Origin: Stygiolobus azoricus
GTDB taxonomy: Archaea > Thermoproteota > Thermoprotei_A > Sulfolobales > Sulfolobaceae
Length of the DNA stretch: 64,000 nt
NCBI RefSeq assembly: GCF_009729035.1
Contig: NZ_CP045483.1
Coordinates: 1,634,001-1,698,000 of the forward strand
Direction of reading: 5' to 3'
A program made the position numbers and the translations under genes. Numbering within the stretch: position 1 is the first letter of the stretch; each line of letters opens with the position of its first letter. The notes below the pieces were generated by a model, which was not told the DNA's origin, ran no database searches, and was given only the letters and a program-made list of their open reading frames with translations. Below are positions 17,506 through 27,647 of this stretch, piece by piece.

Positions 17506-18579
17506 ATGGAAGCTATTATCCTTGCTGGAGGGAAAGGAGAGGGTTTAAGTCCCTATTCAGACAAAGAACAGAAGGAGACAATAAGCTTACTCGGTAGAAT
17601 GTTAATCTCTTATTCTATTCAAGGTTTAAAAAAGGCGGGTATAAAAGACTTCATAATTGTTACGTCGCAGAAGGGGGAAAAGAGACTTGAGGAGGAATTA
17701 CAAAACGAGAAGGAGATCAGCATCGACATCGTTATCCAAAAAAGAGAGGGAATTAACGGGGCTATAAAGGACGGAATGGAGAAAGCCAGTGGTGATAATG
17801 TCGTTATAGCTTTCGGAGATATCGTAGCACCTGAGGAGTTTTACGTTAGCCTAATTAACGCTTATCTGACTTCTGGTGCCGAAGTGGTAGTACCGTTAAT
17901 TCCCATAAGTGAGGGGTTACAGACATATGGTTTAGCGAGGTTGACAGATAAAGGAATCGAGATAACTAAAGAGGGTTCTACTTTAGCTCTTGGCGGAGTT
18001 TATGTAGTGAAAAATGAAGAGATAGATGACTTTTTGACATATTTACAGTCCAAGGGAGACAAACTGAAGTACTTTATATGGAGTGAGGAGTGGCTTGACG
18101 TTGGTTATCCTGAAGATATTATTAACGGAATCGAGATGATGTTAAGGAGAGAGAAAACTAGGATTTCCGATAACAGCGAAATCTCTAAGACGGCAATAAT
18201 TGGTAAGAAAGTAATAATAGACGATTATGCTGTCATCGACGATTATGCTGTCATCAAGGGACCAGCATATATAGGAAGAAACGCATATATAGGAACCTAT
18301 TCGTTAATTAGGGACTATTCTTCCGTGGAGAATAACGCCATAATAGGAGCTTACTGTGAAATAGCAAGGAGCTCAATCCAACCTTATGCTGAAGTAGGAT
18401 CCAAGAGTTATTTGTCATCTACTATAGTAGGTAGGAAAGCTAAAGTCGGAGCAAATGTAATTACTTCTAGCTACCCTGCAACCGTGATAAGAGGAAGGAT
18501 TAGTAAATTGGGAACATTGATCTCCCCAGAGACCCAGATACCTCACGGTGAAATCCTAAAACCGGGGAGTAAAGTCTAA
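17506..18579 (+). CDS. GlmU-like sugar-phosphate nucleotidyltransferase with left-handed beta-helix (atypical signature)
   Basis: A 357-aa two-domain protein: an N-terminal nucleotidyltransferase fold (about 1-220) starting MEAIILAGGKGEG, and a C-terminal left-handed beta-helix of hexapeptide repeats (about 225-350). The start at 17506 places the Rossmann strand at the N terminus; an upstream in-frame ATG at 17374 lies inside mevalonate kinase and would add 44 unlike residues. The usual signature GxGxR-L-P is altered: here it reads GGKGEGLSP, so the conserved Arg is Gly, and the PK of the loop is missing. An exact 18-bp tandem duplication (18220-18255) adds one hexapeptide. Its place by glmS suggests a UDP-GlcNAc-related role; catalytic ability is uncertain. 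Confidence 0.78.
   Translation: MEAIILAGGKGEGLSPYSDKEQKETISLLGRMLISYSIQGLKKAGIKDFIIVTSQKGEKRLEEELQNEKEISIDIVIQKREGINGAIKDGMEKASGDNVVIAFGDIVAPEEFYVSLINAYLTSGAEVVVPLIPISEGLQTYGLARLTDKGIEITKEGSTLALGGVYVVKNEEIDDFLTYLQSKGDKLKYFIWSEEWLDVGYPEDIINGIEMMLRREKTRISDNSEISKTAIIGKKVIIDDYAVIDDYAVIKGPAYIGRNAYIGTYSLIRDYSSVENNAIIGAYCEIARSSIQPYAEVGSKSYLSSTIVGRKAKVGANVITSSYPATVIRGRISKLGTLISPETQIPHGEILKPGSKV
18220..18255 (+). repeat. perfect 18-bp tandem duplication inside the beta-helix
   Basis: Two identical 18-base units (GACGATTATGCTGTCATC) lie back to back and encode DDYAVI twice. One unit equals one hexapeptide of the left-handed beta-helix, so the duplication keeps frame and adds a third of a helical turn. 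Confidence 0.95.
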
Positions 18580-19416
18580 TTACCGTGGAAGTGCTCTATT
18601 GATTTTCTGTGAGATTATAGTCAGAAATACTCCCAACAGTACTATTGCAGTGCCTAATAGTTGCTGAAATGTTGGAACTTCACCTAACATTATAAACGAA
18701 AATAGATAGGACATGGCCGGCACAAGTAAGGAGAGAGAACTTGATAAAAAAGGGCCCAATTGCTTTATAGAGCTAAACCACGCTATGAAGCCTATTGCCT
18801 GAGCTGTAATACCGATTATCACAGCGACTAAAATTCCGGATATATTGAACTTAAAGTAAAAGTTAATCGGAGTAAAGGGTAGCAAGAATAAGGCTGAAAA
18901 CAACGCCATAAAAGAGTTCAGTTTAATGATGTCCTTCTCTATTAGAAACACTTGGTAATATAACGTACCTATTGCCCATATAAGACCGCCTATGAGTGAT
19001 AGTATACTACCCAGGTTGAACCCAGTTATCCCAGCTGAGTAAATTGCCCCTGAAATTGCAATAATTGTCCCGAGAAGTTGAAGTATTGTAGGTTTCTTAC
19101 CTAAAAAGACTGCACTCAATATGACTAGGAAAATCGGTTGTGTATATATAAGGGTTGCAGACAGAGCTGGATTTACTGAAAGCATTACGCCAAAGTTAAG
19201 AAAAAGCATGAAGAGTGCTACATTAATCAGCCCACCTATCATTTCCTTTTTACCATAAGAGAGACCTCCACCATAGACTGTAAGGATTATCCCCCCAGTA
19301 ACTAGCCTAATTACCGCTAGTAGTATTGGGGAAACGTAATTGAGTGCTATCTTTATTAGGGGATATGCGGAACTCCAGACCAAAATTACCGTAATTATCG
19401 GTAAAAGTTTTCTCAT
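18580..19416 (-). CDS. DMT-superfamily (EamA) permease
   Basis: A 278-aa integral membrane protein with about ten predicted helices arranged as two EamA repeats (about 1-135 and 140-270). Family features are the N-terminal LPIITVILVWSSAYPLIKIA and the mid-repeat segment AQAIGFIAWFSSIKQLGPF. Members export or import metabolites such as amino acids or nucleotide sugars; the substrate cannot be read here. Its stop abuts the stop of the convergent GlmU-like gene. Confidence 0.87.
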   Translation of the reverse strand: MRKLLPIITVILVWSSAYPLIKIALNYVSPILLAVIRLVTGGIILTVYGGGLSYGKKEMIGGLINVALFMLFLNFGVMLSVNPALSATLIYTQPIFLVILSAVFLGKKPTILQLLGTIIAISGAIYSAGITGFNLGSILSLIGGLIWAIGTLYYQVFLIEKDIIKLNSFMALFSALFLLPFTPINFYFKFNISGILVAVIIGITAQAIGFIAWFSSIKQLGPFLSSSLSLLVPAMSYLFSFIMLGEVPTFQQLLGTAIVLLGVFLTIISQKINRALPR

Positions 19417-19457
19417 TTGGTATAACTCTAAGTAAAGCTAATTAAAGCTAAATAACG

Positions 19458-19988
19458 ATGTTAAGTGAAATGTGGTATACTGGGAGTGGAGACAGCGGAA
19501 AGACTAAAGTACCTTCCGTAGGAGAGGTATGGAAGGACGAGGATATTGTTAACGCCTTAGGGGATTTAGACGAGTTAAACTCCTCGCTCGGTGTTGTTTC
19601 ATCACTTTTCCCAGAAATAAGACAAGACATTGAGAAAATTCAGAACGACATATTCACTATTTCATCTGAAATTGCAGGGTTCGAATTAAACTTTAGCACT
19701 GAGAAGATTAAAGAACTAGAGGAAATGATAAAGAAATATTCGGAACCACTCAAACCATTGAAGAATTTTGTATTACCCGGTGGCCACCTGGCTTCCTCAT
19801 TTCTTCATCTTGCAAGGGCAGTATGTAGAAGAGCTGAAAGGAGTATAGTTCGACTTTCTCGAAACCATAAAAACGTAAAGCATGAGCATGTGGTTTACCT
19901 TAATAGGCTTTCATCTTTGTTATTCGTCATGGCACTTTACGTTAACGAGAAGACTTTTAATCCCAACGTAATTTGGAAGCCTAAGTGA
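19458..19988 (+). CDS. ATP:cob(I)alamin adenosyltransferase, PduO type
   Basis: A 176-aa helical-bundle enzyme that transfers the adenosyl group of ATP to cob(I)alamin. The N-terminal ATP motif [14 protein letters not shown], the [11 protein letters not shown] segment and the C-terminal region [17 protein letters not shown] and [14 protein letters not shown] match the PduO/MMAB family. Coenzyme B12 is used by methylmalonyl-CoA mutase in the 3HP/4HB cycle. The start could also be ATG 19470 (MWYTGSG). Its end overlaps the convergent downstream gene by 8 bases. Confidence 0.92.
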   Translation: MLSEMWYTGSGDSGKTKVPSVGEVWKDEDIVNALGDLDELNSSLGVVSSLFPEIRQDIEKIQNDIFTISSEIAGFELNFSTEKIKELEEMIKKYSEPLKPLKNFVLPGGHLASSFLHLARAVCRRAERSIVRLSRNHKNVKHEHVVYLNRLSSLLFVMALYVNEKTFNPNVIWKPK

Positions 19989-20901
19989 CCTTTATACCTA
20001 TTCCCCTTTTTACAGCTTCTTCATAAGCAGTTAGTGCTGTAATGTTATCTTGAGCCGCAATTCCTACGGTTTTAAATATAGAAGGTCTCTCGACTTTAAT
20101 GCCTTTGTTTATGATCTCACCAATCTCGATGGCTTTTTTAAGTATCCCGCTCCTTACGGGTTGCATATAATCTCCCGTCTCTTTAGATACAGCCTCTAAG
20201 GAATCTACTAAGTATGTCCTAGCTTTTTTCACAGTTTCATCATCTATTTCTCTAGCTTCAGGGGTATGGGCTCCTATGCTAGAAATATGAAAATCATCTT
20301 TCAAGAATTTTCCCAACACTACTGGTGTAGAAGAGGAAGTTGTTGCAAATATGACGTCTGAGTTCTTCAACAGAGTTTCTAGATCTACAGCTTCAGCTCC
20401 GAATTCTTTAGCTAACTGAACATGAGAACTCCTAGCCGTTACCATTATTCTTGATAACTTTAGATAGCCACTTGCAATCTTTATATGATATCTTGCCTCC
20501 ATACCAGCACCTATGACTCCTAAAGTGCCGATATTCCTTCCCCCAAACGCTAATTCTGTTGAGAGAACACTTGCAGCTGAAGTTCTTATTGCAGTTAATG
20601 TAGTACCATCTAGAAGAGCTAAAGGCTCTCCAGTATCGGGCGAAAACAGTAATACAGCACCTTGAACTGAGGGCAATCCCTTCTTTTTATTCTCGGGTAT
20701 AACATTAACTATCTTAACTGTAACAGACTTATCCCAATAAGAAGGCATTATCCCCCACCAGTTACCTTTTATAGTAAGCAATTGCCGTTGAGGTTGTATT
20801 ATCCTTGAGGAGGAAAATAATGAGAAAGCTTGTCTGACTGCACTTACTGCTATTTCAGGGGTCAATAATTCTTCTAGATTGTTTGACGTTAAGACGATCA
20901 T
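19981..20901 (-). CDS. ornithine cyclodeaminase / mu-crystallin family dehydrogenase
   Basis: A 306-aa NAD(P)-binding protein of the ornithine cyclodeaminase/mu-crystallin/alanine dehydrogenase family. The substrate half shows [20 protein letters not shown] and the Rossmann half (about 120-255) shows [17 protein letters not shown] and [12 protein letters not shown]. Members act on ornithine, alanine, 1-pyrroline-2-carboxylate or ketimines; the substrate here is open. The start at 20901 ([13 protein letters not shown]) matches the family; an in-frame start at 20973 would add 24 unlikely residues. Confidence 0.85.
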   Translation of the reverse strand: MIVLTSNNLEELLTPEIAVSAVRQAFSLFSSSRIIQPQRQLLTIKGNWWGIMPSYWDKSVTVKIVNVIPENKKKGLPSVQGAVLLFSPDTGEPLALLDGTTLTAIRTSAASVLSTELAFGGRNIGTLGVIGAGMEARYHIKIASGYLKLSRIMVTARSSHVQLAKEFGAEAVDLETLLKNSDVIFATTSSSTPVVLGKFLKDDFHISSIGAHTPEAREIDDETVKKARTYLVDSLEAVSKETGDYMQPVRSGILKKAIEIGEIINKGIKVERPSIFKTVGIAAQDNITALTAYEEAVKRGIGIKVT

Positions 20902-20993
20902 TTCCAACAGTAATTTAATTAACACTGTTAAGGTTTTAAATCTCACTTTATGACTAGTTATATTTTTAATCAACTAAATTAGAATTATAATTG

Positions 20994-21794
20994 ATGATCA
21001 CTCATTTAGCTGAGGAGACGGTTAATACTAATTCAGATAACGTTATTGCAGTAGTAAAAGATGTCGATACTATACTCTCATACTTTCCATATCAAGTAGA
21101 AAGAGAAAGGAATATAATCACTTTACAGTTCTCGAGATTTATCATTTTAAGCTTAAGAGATACTTTTGAGGTGACTTTTTCTCAGCAATCATCATTAATG
21201 TTTGTATATACTCTTAACTCTCTTAGGAAAAATAACAAGTTCCAAATATTTATTAATGTAAAAGATAACAAAAACTTTACTAGTCTAGTTCACTTAGCAA
21301 TCGAATATAGTGGAGAAAAAGAATGGATAGTCAAAAAATACTTACCACATATAGCACACAGCTTGCTAGAGGGGATAAGTAAGGAAGCTAAGAGAGCTTA
21401 TGAGATCAAAGCACAGGAAAATGAGAAAGAGTTTGATTACTCAAGACAATTAAACAAACTAAGCTTTGTCTCAAAACTATTGTTGAAGTCACGTCTGATA
21501 AAGTCTGAAGGGATTTCAACACCTAAAGGACAAATTATAGATACAATCCTAAGTTCCATAGCGGATATTCTATCAAAGTACAAGACAATTTATGTGTCTG
21601 CCTCATCAACTTTCTCGTCGTTCAGATTATTATTCATTAATGGAGACTTAAAGGGTATTTATGTTAATGAAAACGGTAAAGAATATTTTAGCGACGAAAA
21701 TATACTAAATTCCTTATCTGGAGAGTTTAAGGTAAACGTGTATGTACTTCTAGTACCTGAAATTCCAAGTGTTGTTAAAGATGAAAATTCATGA
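20994..21794 (+). CDS. conserved hypothetical protein, possible SRPBCC-like N-terminal domain
   Basis: A 266-aa protein with no motif that I can assign firmly. The N-terminal half (about 1-130, MITHLAEETVNTNSDNVIAV) alternates strands in a way that recalls the SRPBCC-like STK_08120 family of Sulfolobales; this is a weak impression. The C-terminal part (about 170-260) has alpha/beta character (IDTILSSIADILSKYKTIYV). There is no signal peptide or membrane helix. A following broken metallo-beta-lactamase gene starts inside its last codons (21781), so the two were once coupled. Confidence 0.55.
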   Translation: MITHLAEETVNTNSDNVIAVVKDVDTILSYFPYQVERERNIITLQFSRFIILSLRDTFEVTFSQQSSLMFVYTLNSLRKNNKFQIFINVKDNKNFTSLVHLAIEYSGEKEWIVKKYLPHIAHSLLEGISKEAKRAYEIKAQENEKEFDYSRQLNKLSFVSKLLLKSRLIKSEGISTPKGQIIDTILSSIADILSKYKTIYVSASSTFSSFRLLFINGDLKGIYVNENGKEYFSDENILNSLSGEFKVNVYVLLVPEIPSVVKDENS

Positions 21795-22522
21795 ACCATA
21801 CATTTTATATGAATCAGATAATCACAAGTTCATTTGGTTAGGTTTAGACGAGAGTAAGGCAGAAAAAGGGATTCTAACAAATAAATATCTTATTGTCTAC
21901 GGAGATTAGAATATACTACTAGACCTACTTCATAATTTTGAAAATACATCTAGATTTGCAAAACCTGAGAATATTAAGGCTATTCTTTATAGCCATCAAG
22001 ACCCAGATATCATAGGGGCTTAACTTTGTGGTTGGATACTGCCCCTAATGCCAAGATATATGTATCCCATCTATGGGAGAGATTCACTCCGCATTTAGGG
22101 GTAGATCCTAGAAATAGAATTATAGACCTTCCTGACGAGAGCATGGATATTGGTTTCGGTTCTTTCAAAATTAAAACAATTCCAGCCCACTTTATGCAGT
22201 CATCAGGTAATTTTCACCTAGCAAGATTTTACTTCTCGGAGTAAATGGGTGCAGCAGTGATAAGTGGTACTTAACAGTGGATAATTTTGAGGAACACGTT
22301 AAGCTTATGGAATGGTTCCACAGAAGATATATAGCGTCTAGAAGAGCAATAGAGCTATGGGCTAAGAGAATTGAGGGTTTAGAGATTAATATAGTAGCAC
22401 CTCAACATGGCTCAATATTTATGGGAGAAAATGCTAAGAAATTCTTAAACTGGTTGAAAAACCTTGACAAGGTAGGAGTTGATTTTATTTCATCTAACTT
22501 AGATTTTTCCTATTTTTATTAG
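21781..22522 (+). pseudogene. degenerate di-iron metallo-beta-lactamase-fold (FprA/ODP-type) gene
   Basis: Joined across three lesions, this region encodes a protein of the flavodiiron/oxygen-sensing di-iron beta-lactamase fold. Pieces in order are MKIHEPYILYESDNHKFIWL, then YSHQDPDIIGA (the di-iron motif), LWLDTAPNAKIYVS, MDIGFGSFKIKTIPAHFMQS, and WYLTVDNFEEHVKLMEWFHR up to VAPQHGSIF. A TAG interrupts at 21907, one base is missing near 22018-22022, and the frame shifts again near 22237-22243. With three independent breaks it is a pseudogene. Such proteins bind O2 or NO at a di-iron site. It converges with the next gene with a 24-base overlap. Confidence 0.85.
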
Positions 22523-23098
22523 TAAAAGTACACCGATTATTATGAAAACTACAACGATTGCTAAGATTATATAATTACTCTCCGTTAAAGACCCTTGAGT
22601 AAAGGTTTCTTGCAGATTGTTATATTCGTTAATTAGTGAGACTTGTAAAGAATAATTATCATAATTACCGTTAGCATAATTTAGAATTCCGTTTACATAA
22701 TAAGCTTTTATTGGTATTTCTAAATTAGAAAAATGGTAATATCCAGAATATACTGATGCGTTTTTCCCATTAAACTCCTCGTATCCGACGAACGTTAAAT
22801 TCATCGTATTAAACATTGAACCGTTATATGGAAGGCACTCTAACTTAGACAAAGGGAATATGTAATTCTTTGTAATGCTTGTTCCGTTATTAAAACTTGC
22901 AATTATTACTGTAAAATTAACTATATCTTTGTTAATCGAATTTATGATGAAGGTGTAATTGTAAGTATAAATTTGGTTGCCGTGAGTAATAGTAACTTCA
23001 TATACTAAGACATCTCCAGTGTTCAAGGAGTTGGTAACTCCGTTAGCAATTATAATCCCAATTCCCAATATTAAGAGTAAAATAATGACGGATTTCAT
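22499..23098 (-). CDS. secreted or surface protein with C-terminal membrane anchor, unknown function
   Basis: A 199-aa protein with an N-terminal signal helix (MKSVIILLLILGIGIIIANG), an extracellular beta-rich region rich in Asn, Tyr and N-x-S/T sequons (about 22-165), and a C-terminal transmembrane helix (about 168-192, IILAIVVVFIIIGVLLLI) ending IGKI. The layout resembles small Sulfolobales surface proteins. ATG 23098 is chosen because a TATA-like TAATTTATG lies about 27 bases upstream; a TTG at 23113 is in frame. I do not recognise a family. Confidence 0.65.
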   Translation of the reverse strand: MKSVIILLLILGIGIIIANGVTNSLNTGDVLVYEVTITHGNQIYTYNYTFIINSINKDIVNFTVIIASFNNGTSITKNYIFPLSKLECLPYNGSMFNTMNLTFVGYEEFNGKNASVYSGYYHFSNLEIPIKAYYVNGILNYANGNYDNYSLQVSLINEYNNLQETFTQGSLTESNYIILAIVVVFIIIGVLLLIKIGKI

Positions 23099-23132
23099 CA
23101 GTTTTATTACCAAGCCATCATAAATTAAGTTA

Positions 23133-23873
23133 ATGGATGAATACTGGTTAAAGATCTTTGAATCCGACCTTTACATAAACGAAATGCTTAAGCTTTGGGA
23201 GGAAGGAAATAAGTGGGCTAAATGGATAGACGAAGTGTCGAGAAAATATAACGTTAAAGGAAAGAAGATTCTTGATGTACCTTGCGGAATTGGTAGAGTT
23301 AGTTATTTTCTATCGAAACTAGGTTATGAGATAACTGGCGTCGATATCTCCGAAAAAATGGTGAAAAAATCGAAAGAGAACGTACCCACAGGTACCTTCC
23401 TTAAAGGAGATATGAGGAAATTAACTCAAGTATTAAGTGGCGAGTCCTACGATATCATTATTAATATTTTTAACAGCTTAGGATATTACGAAGAGGAAGA
23501 TGACTTAAAGATCCTCAGAGAGTTCAGGGGAGTAATAAAAGATGCAGGATTATTAATTGTAAACCTCGATAATAGGGACTTCCTCATTTACAACAAGCCC
23601 GAGATAATACACTCCTACATTCCACCGTACTTGGTTATAGATAATAACAACTTTGACCCGTTTACATCGAGATTGCAAGTAACAAGATCTTATATAAAGG
23701 ACGGCAAAGAAGTCGAGAAAGTTACATTCTCTCAAAGATATTATAGCTTACATGAGATAGTAAACTTGATGAGAAAAGCGGGGTTTGAAATCATAGATGT
23801 TTATAGTGGTTACTCGTGGAAGAAGTTTGAGATTAGCGATCCGCAAATGACCATAATAGCTAAACCTATGTAA
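23133..23873 (+). CDS. class I SAM-dependent methyltransferase
   Basis: A 246-aa methyltransferase. SAM motif I is ILDVPCGIGRVSYFLSKLG (about residues 47-65), followed by ITGVDISEKMVKKSKENV (motif II), GDMRKL, and YDIIINIFNSLGYYEEEDDL (motif IV). The C-terminal half has beta strands and QRYYSLHEIVNLMRKAGFEI, common in small-molecule methyltransferases of the type-11 group. The substrate is unknown. It is divergent from the membrane protein at 22499-23098 and stands 45 bases before the ilvD start. Confidence 0.85.
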   Translation: MDEYWLKIFESDLYINEMLKLWEEGNKWAKWIDEVSRKYNVKGKKILDVPCGIGRVSYFLSKLGYEITGVDISEKMVKKSKENVPTGTFLKGDMRKLTQVLSGESYDIIINIFNSLGYYEEEDDLKILREFRGVIKDAGLLIVNLDNRDFLIYNKPEIIHSYIPPYLVIDNNNFDPFTSRLQVTRSYIKDGKEVEKVTFSQRYYSLHEIVNLMRKAGFEIIDVYSGYSWKKFEISDPQMTIIAKPM

Positions 23874-23886
23874 TTACCCATTATAA

Positions 23887-23896
23887 TTTAAAAATT
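23887..23896 (+). promoter_or_regulatory. ilvD TATA box
   Basis: TTTAAAAAT is centred about 27 bases before ATG 23919, which supports that ATG as a leaderless start instead of the TTG codon just upstream. Confidence 0.5.
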
Positions 23897-23918
23897 TTGA
23901 GCTTGTTTATATCATTTG

Positions 23919-25604
23919 ATGTCTGAATATTCTCCTAAAAAGAGGTCTAACATAGTCTATGGGGGGTACGAAAAAGCACCTAATAGGGCATTCCTAAAAG
24001 CTATGGGACTTACGGATAACGATATCTCCAAACCTATAGTGGGAGTTGCAGTAGCGTGGAACGAAGCAGGGCCTTGTAATATACATCTACTGGGACTTTC
24101 TAACGTAGTCAAGGAAGGAGTTAGAAGTGCTGGAGGCACTCCTAGAGTATTTACTGCTCCAGTAGTTATAGACGGGATAGCCATGGGTAGTGAAGGAATG
24201 AAATATTCATTAGTTAGTAGGGAATTAGTTGCCAACACTGTAGAGCTTGTAGTAAACGGTCACGGTTACGACGCATTCGTAGCCTTAGCCGGTTGCGATA
24301 AGACCTCGCCAGGTATGATGATGGCAATGGCAAGACTTAACATACCTTCGATAATTATGTATGGAGGTTCAACTCTGCCCGGAAACTTTAAGGGTAAACC
24401 AATAACTATCCAAGATGTATACGAGGCTGTAGGTGCGTACTCTAAGGGTAAGATCACAGCCGAAGACTTAAGACTCATGGAAGATAACGCAATACCAGGG
24501 CCGGGTACTTGTGGAGGTTTGTATACGGCAAATACTATGGGTATACTTACGGAAGCTTTAGGGTTAGCCTTACCAGGTAGTGCTTCGCCTCCAGCCGTGG
24601 ATGCTATGAGAACTAAGTATGCATATGAGACTGGAAAAGCCTTAATGCATTTAGTCGAAATAGGACTAAAACCCAGAGATATTCTAACATTTGAAGCATT
24701 TGAAAACGCTATAACCGTGCTTATGGCTTCAGGGGGGTCTACAAATGCCGTACTTCATTTACTCGCAATAGCTCATGAGGCCGGTGTAAAGCTCACTCTT
24801 GATGACTTCGACAGAATTAGTTTAAGGACTCCGGAAATAGTGAACATGAAACCTGGAGGAGAGTATGTGATGGCAGATTTGCACAGAGTTGGTGGAGCTC
24901 CGCTGATAATGAAGAAGCTGCTTGAAGCAGGACTACTACACGGAGACGTGATCACCGTCACAGGAAAGACCTTAAAACAGAATTTAGAGGAGTATAAGAT
25001 CCCTGATGTCCCTCATGATCATATAGTAAGAGACGTTAAGAACCCGTTTTCTCCAGTAGGCGGAATAAGGAGACTAAAGGGGAATCTAGCAGAAGAGGGT
25101 GCAGTTATGAAAGTGTCAGCCAGTAAAGTAAAATACCATAGAGGGCCCGCAAAGGTGTTCAATTCTGAGGAAGAAGCATTTAAGGCAGTCTTGGAAGGAA
25201 AGATCGTTGAGAACGATGTGGTAGTTATTAGGTATGAAGGACCTAAAGGAGGTCCAGGAATGAGAGAAATGTTAGCAGTTACGAGTGCTATTGTGGGACA
25301 AGGTTTAGGTGAAAAAGTTTCGTTAATAACTGATGGAAGGTTCTCAGGAGCTACCAGGGGAATTATGGTTGGTCACGTAGCTCCAGAGGCAGCAGTAGGT
25401 GGGACTATTGCATTGCTTAAAGATGGGGACATAATAGTTATAGATGCTGATAGAGGAAAACTAGAAGTAGAATTATCTCCTGAAGAAATAAAGAAAAGAA
25501 GAGACGAGTGGACACCGCCACCACCGAGATACAAAAGTGGGCTATTAGCACAATACGCGAAATTGGTTTCGTCTTCTTCAAAAGGAGCAGTACTTTTAAC
25601 ATAA
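23919..25604 (+). CDS. ilvD: dihydroxy-acid dehydratase
   Basis: IlvD (561 aa) dehydrates 2,3-dihydroxy acids in valine and isoleucine synthesis. The S. solfataricus enzyme also acts on sugar acids such as gluconate. Three cysteines expected to hold a [2Fe-2S] cluster are Cys53 (GPCNIHL), Cys126 (GCDKTSPG) and Cys198 ([14 protein letters not shown]). The C-terminal domain shows the conserved [12 protein letters not shown] and [10 protein letters not shown]. Length is typical. It is followed 79 bases later by malonyl-CoA reductase, with which it need not be co-transcribed. Confidence 0.95.
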   Translation: MSEYSPKKRSNIVYGGYEKAPNRAFLKAMGLTDNDISKPIVGVAVAWNEAGPCNIHLLGLSNVVKEGVRSAGGTPRVFTAPVVIDGIAMGSEGMKYSLVSRELVANTVELVVNGHGYDAFVALAGCDKTSPGMMMAMARLNIPSIIMYGGSTLPGNFKGKPITIQDVYEAVGAYSKGKITAEDLRLMEDNAIPGPGTCGGLYTANTMGILTEALGLALPGSASPPAVDAMRTKYAYETGKALMHLVEIGLKPRDILTFEAFENAITVLMASGGSTNAVLHLLAIAHEAGVKLTLDDFDRISLRTPEIVNMKPGGEYVMADLHRVGGAPLIMKKLLEAGLLHGDVITVTGKTLKQNLEEYKIPDVPHDHIVRDVKNPFSPVGGIRRLKGNLAEEGAVMKVSASKVKYHRGPAKVFNSEEEAFKAVLEGKIVENDVVVIRYEGPKGGPGMREMLAVTSAIVGQGLGEKVSLITDGRFSGATRGIMVGHVAPEAAVGGTIALLKDGDIIVIDADRGKLEVELSPEEIKKRRDEWTPPPPRYKSGLLAQYAKLVSSSSKGAVLLT

Positions 25605-25674
25605 ACTGTTTTTTATCAAATTGTAAAGCTTATATTTTTAAAGCAAATTTATATTTCCCAAATGAGTATAATAA

Positions 25675-26760
<1,086 letters not shown>

Positions 26761-26766
26761 TAATTT

Positions 26767-26775
26767 TTTATTATA
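26767..26775 (+). promoter_or_regulatory. TATA box for the small ORF / 260-aa gene
   Basis: TTTATTATA is centred about 28 bases before ATG 26800, which puts the expected transcript start at the small ORF's first codon. A second AT-rich TTTTATAAT lies at 26786-26794. Confidence 0.45.
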
Positions 26776-26799
26776 CGGCTTCTTCTTTTATAATACTTG

Positions 26800-26865
26800 A
26801 TGACTACACTCTTTGCTGATTCAATGAGGAGAGTGGCCAGGGCTGAAGAGGATGATCTCGAATGA
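26800..26865 (+). CDS. small 21-aa ORF overlapping the next start
   Basis: This 22-codon frame reads MTTLFADSMRRVARAEEDDL plus E and a stop. It overlaps the next gene by ATGA, and a TATA-like box sits at leaderless distance. The overlap implies translational coupling, so it could be a leader peptide or a small protein. The charged C-terminal half is amphipathic. It may instead be a chance frame in the leader of the 260-aa gene; I cannot decide without homologs. Confidence 0.45.
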   Translation: MTTLFADSMRRVARAEEDDLE

Positions 26866-27644
26866 ATTATATTGCATTAGCACATAAATCAGGTTTAGAC
26901 AAAGATCTTACTGTTTCGGTTTATAAGAAAATTAATGGGGGTTATTTCGTCTCATTAAGTTATGCTAAACCGCCTATCTTATACGTATTAGATAATTGGC
27001 CTAAGAAATATTTAAGGAAGAACTTCATTATTTGGACAGTAACTAAAAACTACGAAAACGTAGATAAAATAATTTCTTTATTTATTACGTTAGATGTTTA
27101 TTTACTTCATTCTATGGCTTCCTTACTTTCAGGAAAGAGCTTCAGTTTAGCTTTAGCTGAAAAAGATATACAAGAAGTTTTCAGAAGGATAGAAGAGGAA
27201 GCAATTTCTCAGGGATTTACATCATACCCGACTAGAGAGGATGTGGTAATTGACCCTAAAGATATTCAGATCCTTGCTAAGGAGATAGCTGACAGAAGGA
27301 ATAGTGAGGAAATCAATGCCGATATATATTCTGTTATAAACGAAATAGCCTATCAAAGTGAGTTTTCTAACCAGCTACGAGAAAAGAAGAGTTGGTTTAA
27401 ATCGATAAAAAGGGGTGATATATTAAAGGCAATAGGACTGCAAGGTAAACTTGATGAGTTCTTTGATTTCGAAAAAGTTAAATTGACATATCTTATAGCG
27501 TCTACAACGCTTTACTTTGATAATAAAGTGACGGAGGTAGGAATAACGGAGACTGTAAATGCAATAAAGAACGGAGACCCTATGTTAAATGACGAATTCA
27601 ATAAAGTGAAAGAAGAAGTAAAACAAAAAGCTCAATACTTTTGA
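26862..27644 (+). CDS. conserved hypothetical protein
   Basis: A 260-aa soluble protein that I do not recognise. The N-terminal half (1-115) mixes strands and helices (LTVSVYKKINGGYFVSLSYA). A central charged helical part follows (RRIEEEAISQGFTSYPTRED, DIQILAKEIADRRNSEEINA), and the C-terminal part (170-260) is helical. There is no signal, membrane helix, cysteine pair or nucleotide-binding motif. It starts within the stop of the 21-aa frame and ends 3 bases before the convergent dehydrogenase gene. Confidence 0.6.
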   Translation: MNYIALAHKSGLDKDLTVSVYKKINGGYFVSLSYAKPPILYVLDNWPKKYLRKNFIIWTVTKNYENVDKIISLFITLDVYLLHSMASLLSGKSFSLALAEKDIQEVFRRIEEEAISQGFTSYPTREDVVIDPKDIQILAKEIADRRNSEEINADIYSVINEIAYQSEFSNQLREKKSWFKSIKRGDILKAIGLQGKLDEFFDFEKVKLTYLIASTTLYFDNKVTEVGITETVNAIKNGDPMLNDEFNKVKEEVKQKAQYF

Positions 27645-27647
27645 TAA

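Noticed and set aside
22026-22244. Separate small genes within the di-iron pseudogene
   Set aside because: The pieces are consecutive parts of one family in different frames, so one broken gene explains them.
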